Assembly: GCF_000234805.1 (NCBI RefSeq)
Contig: NC_016645.1
Location: 968,391-1,032,390 of the forward strand
Source: Pyrobaculum ferrireducens
Lineage (GTDB): Archaea > Thermoproteota > Thermoprotei > Thermoproteales > Thermoproteaceae
DNA length: 64,000 bases
Direction: 5' to 3'
The translations under genes and the position numbers were made by a program. The notes beneath the pieces are model-generated. The model was not told the DNA's origin, searched no databases, and saw only the letters and a program-made list of their open reading frames with translations. This document shows, piece by piece, positions 42,292 to 50,328 of this stretch. How positions within the stretch are numbered: the stretch's first letter is position 1; each line of letters begins with the position of its first letter.

Positions 42292-43827
42292 TTAGACATA
42301 GCCGAACCTAGCCGCCTCCTCCTCAAGTATAGACTTGAAATCCACCCTATCTAGCCACAACATCTCCACAATAGCAGACCTAGCCGACATGGGGTCCTCC
42401 ACCTCGCCGGCCTTGACCAGGGCTTCTATCCTCAGCGCGAGCTCCCTCCGCAAATCGACGCCGTACATCTCCTCGACGTATGAGGCTACGCGCGGCGTCA
42501 GCTCCGCCAGGTCCACCACCTTCACCTCCCGGCCGCCGGCCACCACAGCCTTCGCCTCCTTAACATACCTGGCGCCGCCCACAGCAGATAGCTGAATTAC
42601 AAGCGTGCCGTCTAGCCCCTCGGGCGGCGCCTCGGCCTCTGTGATGCGCAACAGGACGTCCCTCACTGTGTCTGCGTGCATCGTCGTAAGGGCGCCGTGG
42701 CCCGTGAGTTTGTAGTTCACCAACGTGCGTAGCTCCTGCGGAGTCCTGGCCTCGGCTAGAGCCACCACGGTATGCATCGTGCCGTAGCGCAGGGCCTGGT
42801 CGAGGGCGGCCCACAGCTTGTCTTCAGACGGCACAGAGATGTGAAGCAACTGGCCGTCGAGGGGGGCCCAGATCTCCCTAGCCCCCCTCTCCACCACCAC
42901 CACCTGGAACCAAGGCGGGACTAGGTACAGAAGCTGGTTCAGCTGCGTCGTTTTTCCCGACCCCATCCCTCCTGAGAAGAAAACGCTACCCCTCATCTCT
43001 AAGACAAGAGAGGCCAAAGCCAGAACCTCAAGCCCCTCTGGCCGGTGGACCGGGCCCCGTGCGGCGTACTCTTCAGCCACCTTCGGCTTCGTCGTGTAGG
43101 GCTTCAGCAGAGATTTAGAGGGCTTCGGGACTGCCGACATCTTCCTTATGTTCACGTTGTACTCCAGCAGATCTGCGGCTATCCTCGCCTTGTTCACCGG
43201 ATCCTCCCTCGTGAGCATGGGACGGTCCATGGTGAGGGAAGGGAGCAACTGCTTCACCACGACGTACATAAGGGGCTCCGGGATAACTATGTTGGTGGGC
43301 ATCCTCACCTCGTTACGCACAGCCACCACCCTCCGGTATCGCCCAAGCTCCACCATCTGGAACTTGATATACTCCAACTGCTCCCTCAGCGACTTGGGCA
43401 CGTAGGTGTACTTAGCCGCCGGTGCCGTCGGTTGCGGTATGACGATCTCCGTGAGGAGGGGATCCCGCATCAGCGCCTCCAGCGCCCCGTAGCCCATATA
43501 CTCCCTAGCCCCCGACCAGCGGTCGAGGAGGTAGTGCACCACCTCTCTGTAATCCTTGTACATCGCCCACACCGCGCGGTCTCTCAGGCCCTCCGCAACA
43601 GACTTGATAAGCTTGGGGTACTCCCTCTCGTCAGGCGGCACGGCGCCGCGGAACATAATAAGGAGGAGAGCCGTCTGCAGGTCATCCGGCACCTCTGGAT
43701 CTATGACGACGTACATCATGTCGTCTGTAATGCAGACGTCGGTCCTCACCCCCCTATCCACAAGCACCCCCTCCCGCCTAAGCCAGCAACGGCTTTTTAA
43801 AGTAGAGTCGGCGTGGGCGTAGATCAT
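42292..43827 (-). CDS. Secretion/pilus assembly ATPase (TadA/VirB11/GspE superfamily)
   Basis: 511 residues. The N-terminal 260 residues form the family-specific domain; the ATPase core carries Walker A GGMGSGKTT (about 286-294), an acidic Walker B equivalent in TVVALAEARTPQEL, and the His box TGHGALTTMHAD. It powers pilin extraction from the membrane. It overlaps the ParA-like gene by ATGA, implying matched production. The lysine and serine/threonine of Walker A are intact. Confidence 0.9.
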   Translation of the reverse strand: MIYAHADSTLKSRCWLRREGVLVDRGVRTDVCITDDMMYVVIDPEVPDDLQTALLLIMFRGAVPPDEREYPKLIKSVAEGLRDRAVWAMYKDYREVVHYLLDRWSGAREYMGYGALEALMRDPLLTEIVIPQPTAPAAKYTYVPKSLREQLEYIKFQMVELGRYRRVVAVRNEVRMPTNIVIPEPLMYVVVKQLLPSLTMDRPMLTREDPVNKARIAADLLEYNVNIRKMSAVPKPSKSLLKPYTTKPKVAEEYAARGPVHRPEGLEVLALASLVLEMRGSVFFSGGMGSGKTTQLNQLLYLVPPWFQVVVVERGAREIWAPLDGQLLHISVPSEDKLWAALDQALRYGTMHTVVALAEARTPQELRTLVNYKLTGHGALTTMHADTVRDVLLRITEAEAPPEGLDGTLVIQLSAVGGARYVKEAKAVVAGGREVKVVDLAELTPRVASYVEEMYGVDLRRELALRIEALVKAGEVEDPMSARSAIVEMLWLDRVDFKSILEEEAARFGYV

Positions 43828-44528
43828 GCCGTCTTTATACGTGCCAGTATCTGGTCAACCGCCTTTCTATTATCCCTGTCCCTCAACACGTCGTTCGCCA
43901 CCGCCTCTCCGTAGTACTCCCCAATCGCCACTCTCTTTACGGCAATAGGCGTGATTTTCCTCGCCATCTTCAACTCATCCCTCTCCAAGAGGTTCACGGC
44001 GACGAGAGAGGAGTAGGCCATGTAGCGGCGGTACTGCTCAGCCTTGACGTCGGATATACGCGCGATAAGCCGGCGATCGGCAATGAAGATGTTGTAGACA
44101 CCCATCTGCTGTAGCCTAGACAGCACCTCCAGCCTCAGCGCCGCCGTACTGTCTATGAAGACAGTGTCCACAGGTAAGCGCAACTTAGTCACGAACTTAG
44201 GCAGGTGTTCAACCCACTCAAGCATAGCCTCGACGAAGTCCCCCACCACGTCCTCGCCCATCCTCTGATAGATCTCATAAGCCTCGTACCCCGGCATGAC
44301 GTAGAGCATTGGCGACACTCTATGGACGTAGGGCAACTCCCCTCTGAGAAACGGCGCCAGCCACCCCGCCTTCCTCGGCACTCTAAACAGCTGAGATAAA
44401 TCGCTCTTTTCCCAATCCATGTCAACCAGCAGAGACAGCCCCTTCTTCACTCCAAGCACCGTGGCTATGGTTGTCTTCCCCACCCCGCCGTCTAGAGAAG
44501 AGACCAGCACCACCTTCACCTGCCTCAT
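43824..44528 (-). CDS. ParA/MinD-superfamily ATPase, TadZ/CpaE-like
   Basis: 234 residues. VVLVSSLDGGVGKTTIATVLG is a P-loop of the SIMIBI class (quoted without its last residues), followed by LLVDMDWEKSDLSQLF (switch I-like) and TVFIDSTAALRLEVL (Walker B-like). The signature lysine of the deviant Walker A (KGG) is replaced by Asp13, as in several TadZ-type relatives that have lost strict dimer-coupled hydrolysis. In bacterial Tad systems TadZ places the pilus at the pole. The ATGA overlaps on both sides tie it to the secretion ATPase. Confidence 0.82.
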   Translation of the reverse strand: MRQVKVVLVSSLDGGVGKTTIATVLGVKKGLSLLVDMDWEKSDLSQLFRVPRKAGWLAPFLRGELPYVHRVSPMLYVMPGYEAYEIYQRMGEDVVGDFVEAMLEWVEHLPKFVTKLRLPVDTVFIDSTAALRLEVLSRLQQMGVYNIFIADRRLIARISDVKAEQYRRYMAYSSLVAVNLLERDELKMARKITPIAVKRVAIGEYYGEAVANDVLRDRDNRKAVDQILARIKTA

Positions 44529-44824
44529 ATCAAAGCCGCAAGTCTCTTGTAGACGTAGTCCACGGCGGCGTATTTCAAAGCGGCGCCGTCCGCCACAGCC
44601 CCGATCTCCTTCTTAAACCTATTAAGCAAATTAGCCGCGGTCTTCGCATCCGACAGCTCTGACAGCCTTAGAAGAGACGGCCTAAGCTTCACCCCACGCC
44701 CCTTTACATTCAGCATGGCAATCCTCGCCGCTATACACAAATCTCTGTAGCTACGGTAAAACTCCTCCCCTCTACACAAATCAAGCAAAGCTTTGAGGAG
44801 CCTGTGGGTTTTTTCATCAAACAT
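44525..44824 (-). CDS. Hypothetical small helical protein upstream of the ParA-like gene
   Basis: 99 residues from ATG 44824; an in-frame extension to 44878 lies within the preceding gene. Helical and basic (RDLCIAARIAMLNVKGRG). No family recognised. It overlaps the ParA-like gene by ATGA and the upstream gene by eight bases, so it is part of the operon. Confidence 0.55.
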   Translation of the reverse strand: MFDEKTHRLLKALLDLCRGEEFYRSYRDLCIAARIAMLNVKGRGVKLRPSLLRLSELSDAKTAANLLNRFKKEIGAVADGAALKYAAVDYVYKRLAALI

Positions 44825-45413
44825 AACACTCACGCAACCTCTCGGGATCCTCCACAACCCGCCTAACCACCTCGACATACGAGGGATCTCTCTCCATCAA
44901 ATCCGTAAGAACCTTCACAAGCTCGTTTATCAGCCACCCCCCGCCGCCGCGGCCCTCCTCACGCACCACGGCTGGCCTGCGGCCAGCCCTTTCCGCAAGC
45001 CTCTGGATGATGGCATGGGGCTCTTCGCAGACCAGTGGGTATTCGCCGCACAGCCCCGCGAAGCGGATAACCTCCGGGTTGAGCTGAAACAGCGGCAGTC
45101 TGTCCACCGAGACGGCGAACTCAACCAGCGTCTTAACCGCCTGCCGAACTCTCGACATAGGAAACCGCCTTGTGAAAGTCGCAACGGGACACCTGACAAC
45201 CCCCGGCTTAACCCGCCCATACACCAAGTTCAACGTATCGAAAACCGCGGCGACGTACACCACTACAGGCCCCTCGCCGCACCGCTCGTCCACAGTTGCC
45301 GGATCTGCCATGTACTCCTCCTTGAGGAGGTAAACCCCCCTAGGCGGTTGCCCCCAGTACATCTCCCACCCGGCGCCCAGCCAAGACCTTACCTGGCTTA
45401 TAGACGCCTCCAT
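44817..45413 (-). CDS. Hypothetical soluble protein of the appendage locus
   Basis: 198 residues from ATG 45413 (an upstream in-frame extension to 45497 sits inside the previous gene). It contains several cysteines (RCGEGP, VRCPVA, GLCGEY, VCEEPH) and a mixed alpha/beta pattern; no membrane segment. No domain recognised. It begins four bases after the preceding gene's stop. Confidence 0.55.
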   Translation of the reverse strand: MEASISQVRSWLGAGWEMYWGQPPRGVYLLKEEYMADPATVDERCGEGPVVVYVAAVFDTLNLVYGRVKPGVVRCPVATFTRRFPMSRVRQAVKTLVEFAVSVDRLPLFQLNPEVIRFAGLCGEYPLVCEEPHAIIQRLAERAGRRPAVVREEGRGGGGWLINELVKVLTDLMERDPSYVEVVRRVVEDPERLRECYV

Positions 45414-45417
45414 GGCG

Positions 45418-46089
45418 CTACGACGGTTCGTACAAAACCTTGGCGGCGCCGTGTTTTGTACGGCTCGCTGTATCGTACACGTCGCGGTACCTCCCAAGCG
45501 CCATATCTATATGAGCCATCCGGCCCGTGTCCAGCCAGTACAGCCACTCCGCCAGGTGTCTATTGCGCCGGTCCCTCCACCGGCTCCACGCAACCCATGA
45601 GTAGCCCCGTGCCCAAGCCAGCTCCCTAAGCCAGAGCGGGAAGGCGCTCCTAAACACCTCAAGTGGCCTGCTCCTCGGGACGGCTGAAACCCACTTGAAG
45701 AGGGTAGGCGCCCTGCTACGCCATATGTACCTCCGCCCCCCGTCGCTCAACACAGTTAGTAGATAGCAGGGTGAGACCTGCAACCGCACGTCTATCACTC
45801 CGTTGCCCGCCACTGGCGGCCACCGCGCCCTCCAACGAGGCTCCACAAAGCCACCCTCTACATACAGCACCCACTCCCTCCCGAACCTCCCCCCGACCCT
45901 CAACCCCCTTAGGCCAAGCTGAAACGCCTCGGGGTTCTCGGCCGCGTACCTCACAAGACCGTCTACGTCCGCGGCCACGTGTCTAAACCTCCTCAACAGC
46001 TCCTTCACGAAATCCTCCCCCAGCAAATCTACCCAATCCCCGGGATTGTAGTGGAGGAATATACAGGGATCAACCCGTGGTCTATACAC
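45418..46089 (-). CDS. Hypothetical protein, first gene of the appendage operon
   Basis: 223 residues, basic, Trp/Arg-rich, no membrane segment. No family recognised. The GTG start at 46089 lies about 20 bases after a clear minus-strand TATA box, GGTGTTTAAAATAGG (46115-46101), which should drive the whole block down to 32298 unless internal promoters exist. Located 38 bases after the tRNA-Ala gene. Confidence 0.55.
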   Translation of the reverse strand: MYRPRVDPCIFLHYNPGDWVDLLGEDFVKELLRRFRHVAADVDGLVRYAAENPEAFQLGLRGLRVGGRFGREWVLYVEGGFVEPRWRARWPPVAGNGVIDVRLQVSPCYLLTVLSDGGRRYIWRSRAPTLFKWVSAVPRSRPLEVFRSAFPLWLRELAWARGYSWVAWSRWRDRRNRHLAEWLYWLDTGRMAHIDMALGRYRDVYDTASRTKHGAAKVLYEPS

Positions 46090-46100
46090 GTAATTACATC

Positions 46101-46115
46101 CCTATTTTAAACACC
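46101..46115 (-). promoter_or_regulatory. Probable promoter of the appendage operon
   Basis: Minus-strand GGTGTTTAAAATAGG is the only strong TATA-like run between the tRNA-Ala end (46128) and the first GTG (46089). Some 14 kb of minus-strand genes with mostly overlapping ends follow. Confidence 0.5.
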
Positions 46116-46127
46116 TTAAAGAGGAAG

Positions 46128-46231
46128 TGGTGGACCGGCCGGGATTCGAACCTTATCCCAAGCCCCCTCGCGGGGACTTGACGGGACCGCCCGCGTGCAA
46201 GGCGGGCATCCTTCCGCTAGACTACCGGCCC
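46128..46231 (-). tRNA. tRNA-Ala (TGC) with a 29-base intron in the T arm
   Basis: Acceptor GGGCCGG pairs with CCGGTCC; anticodon loop CTTGCAC (46201-46195) gives TGC; discriminator A and CCA are encoded (46131-46128). The 5' half of the T stem is interrupted after CCG by an intron at 46181-46153: stem CAAGTCCCC / GGGGGCTTG closed by GCGA, with 3-base bulges CGT and AAG around the helix GTCC/GGAT. Cutting after the second base of each bulge restores a perfect CCGGG T stem. TATA-like ACTTAAAAACG lies about 20-30 bases upstream. Confidence 0.93.
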
Positions 46232-46267
46232 TTTACATATATAGTACGCGTTTTTAAGTTTTTCCCA

Positions 46268-46843
46268 CTACCACCAATACGGCAGAGACGCAGGCGGGTG
46301 GGTGGGCTTCACCACGACGAATCCTCTGGAGGTCTTGACGCCGTGTCTGCACGTCCTCATGGCTTCAAACAACACGTTACCTAGGTGATTCAGCACTAGG
46401 ATGGCTTCTCTGCCCTCCTCCACGGCGGCCATTCTCCTCTCGGCCCACCTCACCCAGGCCCTGGCGTTGTTAACAGCCGCGCAACACCTGTCTAGGCAGT
46501 ACAGCCACCCCAGGTGGGAGTCGGGCAGGAGAGGTAAGATGCACCTCATAGCCTTGTTAAGCATATATAGACTCCTACCGTAGTATTTATCGTCGCCTGT
46601 GGCTAGGTAGAGACCTAGATTAAACAAAGACCAGTAGGCCCTACTCAGACATTTTCCCTGTCTTCTACACACCACAGCCGCGTAGTTTATGTACCCCAGG
46701 GCGGCCTCCAAGGCGCCGAACACCTTGATGATGTTCGACGCCTTCGAGACGCACATCTGGCGCCCCAGCCACAGAACCTCTGTGTCGCCCAGATCACCCG
46801 GGCAGGTCCCCGCCAATACACAAGGCTTGCTTAATACAGGCAC
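46268..46843 (-). CDS. Hypothetical cysteine-rich protein between two tRNA genes
   Basis: 191 residues, helical, with ten cysteines including CRRQGKC and CLDRCC. No zinc-finger spacing of a known class. Starts at GTG 46843, about 18-28 bases after the TATA run GATTTTAAGTA (46872-46862, minus strand). No signal peptide seen. Function unknown. Confidence 0.55.
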   Translation of the reverse strand: MPVLSKPCVLAGTCPGDLGDTEVLWLGRQMCVSKASNIIKVFGALEAALGYINYAAVVCRRQGKCLSRAYWSLFNLGLYLATGDDKYYGRSLYMLNKAMRCILPLLPDSHLGWLYCLDRCCAAVNNARAWVRWAERRMAAVEEGREAILVLNHLGNVLFEAMRTCRHGVKTSRGFVVVKPTHPPASLPYWW

Positions 46844-46858
46844 TAGAAGTTATGTACC

Positions 46859-47077
46859 CTACTTAAAATCTACACTCGTAATAACTACCGAAGGCGACGT
46901 TTTTATTATCCTCCACACAGCATCATAGACGCCTTCCACCAGCGGTATAGTTATCTTATTACCCTCCACATGTACCTCTACTCTCCTACTCATAGCTCTT
47001 AGCTCACCCACAATACGTCGATATATCGAATCAACCATATATGGCGTCGATACGGTTATGGATACCCGCCCATCCAT
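46859..47077 (-). CDS. Small alpha/beta protein, possibly Pcc1-like
   Basis: 72 residues. The predicted order strand-helix-strand-strand-helix (RVSITVSTP, VDSIYRRIVGELR, RVEVHVEGNKITIPL, VYDAVWRIIK) fits Pcc1, the small dimerising subunit of the KEOPS complex that works with Kae1, but the sequence is too short and too diverged to be sure. AAATTTATTAATC, a minus-strand TATA-like run, lies upstream. Confidence 0.45.
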   Translation of the reverse strand: MDGRVSITVSTPYMVDSIYRRIVGELRAMSRRVEVHVEGNKITIPLVEGVYDAVWRIIKTSPSVVITSVDFK

Positions 47078-47169
47078 ATATATGGATCTGGGAGAGATTA
47101 ATAAATTTTTCTCACATTATATACCCGGCGTGCGAAAAACCTTAAAAAACACCAGCATTAAAAGTGACG

Positions 47170-47272
47170 AGCCCGGTCGTCTAGCGGCCAAGGATGCGGG
47201 GCTTTGGACCCCGTGGCCCGTCGAGCCCCTTATGGGGCTCGGGCTAGGGTTCGAATCCCGGCCGGGCTACCA
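47170..47272 (+). tRNA. tRNA-Gln (TTG) with a 27-base intron in the T arm
   Basis: Acceptor AGCCCGG pairs with CCGGGCT; anticodon stem CGGGG/CCCCG holds loop CTTTGGA, anticodon TTG (47204-47206); CCA is encoded. The T stem is interrupted after CCG by an intron at 47221-47247 with stem CGAGCCCC/GGGGCTCG, loop TTAT, bulges CGT and AGG, central helix GGCC/GGCT. Splicing restores CCGGG/CCCGG. The insertion point is the same as in the nearby tRNA-Ala. TATA-like CCTTAAAAAACACC precedes it (47141-47154). Confidence 0.93.
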
Positions 47273-47510
47273 TCCACATCTTATTGAGGCCTGGGTTCTA
47301 CAATGTTGTACTTCTTCTAGCGATATGTGTACTTTCATTAATTTATTACGTATGGGTAAATTGGAGATTTCAAATGACTTATTGATATTAGTAAAAAAAC
47401 ACTCAATTTAATAATATTTAAAAAATACATTTTATCAATATTAGAGATTTTAAATTCTTCATATTATATACTTTAAATTAACTTTATATACCCGAAGAGA
47501 ATATGAGCTT

Positions 47511-47939
47511 ATGAAAGCCGAAATTATAGCCAGGAAACCGCCTATTACCGCAACTCCCGATATGCGTATTAAAGACGTTGCCAAGATTCTGGCGGAGAAG
47601 AGAATTGGTCTAGTAGTGATTGTGGACAAGGCGCAGCCCGACGTCGTGATTGGCGTGGTTTCTGAACGAGACATCGTGAGGGCAGTGGCTAACAACGTAG
47701 ATCTTAACCAGCCGGTTAAGGAGATAATGACCTCCCCAGTAATAACTGTTGAGGGGGAGGAGCCTATTTGGAACGTGGCTAAGATTATGCGGGAGCACAA
47801 CATTAGGCACGTAGTTGTTACAAACAAAGGCAGGCTTTACGGTGTGATATCTATAAGAGACATGGTGGCAGAAGAGTCCGTATTAAAGAGTCTCGTGGAG
47901 TACGGCACACCGGAGGAACATAGACCAAGCGCCGATTAA
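47511..47939 (+). CDS. Two-CBS-domain protein
   Basis: 142 residues with two CBS repeats: RKPPITATPDMRIKDVAKIL then VIGVVSERDIVRAV, and EIMTSPVITVEGEEPIWNVA then LYGVISIRDMVAEE. CBS pairs bind adenine nucleotides and act as energy sensors or regulatory modules for partner enzymes or channels. TATA ACTTTATATAC (47481-47491) is 20-30 bases ahead of the ATG. It may form a unit with the adjacent Usp gene (29 bases apart). Confidence 0.9.
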   Translation: MKAEIIARKPPITATPDMRIKDVAKILAEKRIGLVVIVDKAQPDVVIGVVSERDIVRAVANNVDLNQPVKEIMTSPVITVEGEEPIWNVAKIMREHNIRHVVVTNKGRLYGVISIRDMVAEESVLKSLVEYGTPEEHRPSAD

Positions 47940-47968
47940 GCTTTAATACATAAACAAATTACTTTTCT

Positions 47969-48382
47969 ATGGAGGTAATAGTAGTTGGCTACGACGGCTC
48001 TCCACAAGCAAAAAAAGCACTAGAAAAGGCGAGGAAGATAGCTGAGAAATTCGGCTCTAAGATATACGTCGTACACGTCATAGACACAGCCGTTTTATCT
48101 CTGTCAGATATGTTCTCCTCACCGGCGGTGCTCGCCAGTCTTAAAGAAAAGGCTGAGCAACTAATAAAGGAGGCTCTGGCGGCTCTGGGCCCCCGCGCCG
48201 AGGGGAAGGTCGTCGAGGGGGACCCGGCGCACGAGATTGTCAAGTTTGCAAGAGAGGTTAACGCGTCGTTGATTATACTCGGGGCAAGGGGGCTGTCGAC
48301 TATCAGGAGGATACTGATGGGAAGCGTCTCCTCTAGAGTGGTGCAGGAGTCCCCCATAGACGTATTGATTGTAAAGGGCTAG
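47969..48382 (+). CDS. Universal stress protein (UspA family)
   Basis: 137 residues. The N-terminal VVGYDGSPQAKKALEKA and the C-terminal GARGLSTIRRILMGSVSSRV carry the ATP-binding G-2X-G-9X-G-S pattern, so it belongs to the nucleotide-binding Usp branch. Role: nucleotide-dependent stress response of unclear mechanism. Its stop overlaps the convergent MFS gene by four bases. Confidence 0.93.
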   Translation: MEVIVVGYDGSPQAKKALEKARKIAEKFGSKIYVVHVIDTAVLSLSDMFSSPAVLASLKEKAEQLIKEALAALGPRAEGKVVEGDPAHEIVKFAREVNASLIILGARGLSTIRRILMGSVSSRVVQESPIDVLIVKG

Positions 48383-49575
48383 CGGGCTTGAAGCGCCTCT
48401 TTTACCAACGGAGCCGCGGCTATGAGAAGCACCGCGCCGGAGAAAATAAACGCGTAGCGGGGCGAGGCCGAGTATAGATACGCCACTGTCAAGCCGCCCG
48501 CGATCGATCCTAGGTATTCCAAGGCGAGGGTGGCCCCCATGATCTTCCCCCTGTTTTCCGGAGTTATGTAGTCACCCACCAGGGCCCTCCTTATAGACAT
48601 GGCCACCTCGCCGCCTATGCCGACGATTATAGCCGCTGTGACCAGCGCCACGACGTTTGACCAGACCCCGATCATGAAGTACCCCACGGCCATTAGCATA
48701 AGTCCCGAGAACAGCGCCGTGACGCGCGGCGCCTTGTCGATAACCGGCATCAAGACGATGCCGAAGAATATGCCAACTGCGGTGGTGGCGCTCTGAATCA
48801 CCCCCCAAGAAGTGTTGTCAATACCTATGACGCCCGTGGCGTAGAGCACGCCAAATGTCTGCAGAGCTATGCCGGCCAGCGACGTCAAAAACCCCAAGAG
48901 AGTTACATAGGCTACGAAGCGGGGTATTGAGAAGAGGCCGCGCCAAAATATGTAAGACTGCGCCACCTCCCTCATAAGCGTCTCTCTATCCAACGGCTTG
49001 ACTTGTATTGTCTCCTGCAGAGCCTTCATGCGGAGCACCGCCACCGACGTGGAGATGACGCCGGAAATTATGAAAGAGAGCCGCATCCCCATCAAACCCA
49101 TGTAGTCAAGCAGATAGCCCCCCACCGGCGGCAGGAAGAGCCAGGGGATCTGGGGAAGCACCGCCGTGAGCATCATCCCCCCTCCCCTCTTCTCCGGCGG
49201 TAGCGAGTCCAGCAGTATAGCAGTTAAGGCGGGTTGGTAGAAGTGGAGCGCCCAGTCCACCACGTAGACAGCCGCGAACTGCCTCCAGTCGTCTACAACG
49301 GCGTAGAGAAACTGCACAAGCGCAATACCCCACGTGCCAATAACAATAGACCGCTTCCTACCAATCACGTCGGTTAAAACGCCCCCCGGCAGAATCGTGA
49401 GCAACACAGCGAGAGAGCCCAGAGAGCGCACCACGCCTATCTCAATATCCGAGGCCCCCAGCAGGTGCAGATACTTCGACAGATAGGGAAAAGTCAGCGA
49501 GCCAGATATGGCGAATAAAAACCAGGAGATTATCATAGCGCCGACGTTTCCCCTAAGCCAGTACGAGAGACCCAC
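48379..49575 (-). CDS. Major facilitator superfamily transporter
   Basis: About 398 residues with twelve hydrophobic segments. The loop 2-3 motif GGVLTDVIGRKRSIVIG is the MFS signature, repeated weakly in the second half. The C-terminal GDYITPENRGKIMG is also common in MFS exporters. The substrate is unknown. The GTG at 49575 is preferred since TTTATAAAGTGG (minus strand, about 49604-49593) precedes it; the in-frame extension to 49608 would include this TATA. Confidence 0.85.
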   Translation of the reverse strand: MGLSYWLRGNVGAMIISWFLFAISGSLTFPYLSKYLHLLGASDIEIGVVRSLGSLAVLLTILPGGVLTDVIGRKRSIVIGTWGIALVQFLYAVVDDWRQFAAVYVVDWALHFYQPALTAILLDSLPPEKRGGGMMLTAVLPQIPWLFLPPVGGYLLDYMGLMGMRLSFIISGVISTSVAVLRMKALQETIQVKPLDRETLMREVAQSYIFWRGLFSIPRFVAYVTLLGFLTSLAGIALQTFGVLYATGVIGIDNTSWGVIQSATTAVGIFFGIVLMPVIDKAPRVTALFSGLMLMAVGYFMIGVWSNVVALVTAAIIVGIGGEVAMSIRRALVGDYITPENRGKIMGATLALEYLGSIAGGLTVAYLYSASPRYAFIFSGAVLLIAAAPLVKEALQAR

Positions 49576-49668
49576 GTCGCCGCGGACACTACACCACTTT
49601 ATAAACAATCCCCCCGCGCCCCCAGCGGCATAGCAACAAATTTAAAAGGGGGGGATAACCCACCCGCG

Positions 49669-50328
49669 ATGAATAACTGGCTGGTATTCGCCATCGCCTT
49701 CGCCGCCACTGCGGCGGTGCTCCTCGCCACCGTGGCCGCCAACGTATACCTCAGAGAGCCCGTGCACAAGCCCTACTGGGACAACCCACAGGCTAGGCAG
49801 AAAATCATTACAGACGCCTCCTCCATAGGCGTGCTGGCCGCCAGGGGGCAACAGGGGGTTGTGGTGCTGGGATACAGAGATCAGCTAAATGCCACAAACA
49901 GGGCGGAGCTCCTCACCGCCATCAAAGAGGTCCTCAACGCGGCCCGGGGCTACACTGTGTACATAGCCCCCTGGGCCACAGATAACACAACAAAAGCCTA
50001 TCTCTCCCTACTCTACGACGGCAGGCTCTCACTAGAGGACTACTTAAATGGCGTAGTTATCAACTCCACAGCCGTATCTCCCCGGGTGGAGCAGGCCCAC
50101 GCGCTGGCAGGGGCAATTGCGCAGACATACGGCACGTATCAACCTCTCGGCGGAGCTCCACAGGCACAGATAGCCCCCATATACGTCGCCGTGTTTAGAA
50201 ACGACACCTCCTACGTGGTTTACGAGCCATTCACCCTAGGCCGTGACCGCACCTACACAGACTGGCTCCAGTGGGTCAAAACAGCCTTCGAAAACCTAAG
50301 ACAAGGCCAGGGCAAGGTTACTCCATAG
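49669..50328 (+). CDS. Hypothetical exported protein with N-terminal membrane anchor
   Basis: 219 residues. A hydrophobic segment at 5-27 (VFAIAFAATAAVLLATVAANV) followed by an exported alpha/beta domain with sequons (NAT, NTT, NST, NDT) and no cysteine. GVLAARGQQGVVVLGYRDQL and YTVYIAPWATDN alternate strands and helices, but no family is recognised; there is no thioredoxin CxxC. It overlaps the convergent TauE gene by 33 bases. Confidence 0.65.
   Translation: MNNWLVFAIAFAATAAVLLATVAANVYLREPVHKPYWDNPQARQKIITDASSIGVLAARGQQGVVVLGYRDQLNATNRAELLTAIKEVLNAARGYTVYIAPWATDNTTKAYLSLLYDGRLSLEDYLNGVVINSTAVSPRVEQAHALAGAIAQTYGTYQPLGGAPQAQIAPIYVAVFRNDTSYVVYEPFTLGRDRTYTDWLQWVKTAFENLRQGQGKVTP

Noticed and set aside
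47058-47411. Plus-strand frame across tRNA-Gln
   Set aside because: It is a chance reading across the tRNA and its flanks.
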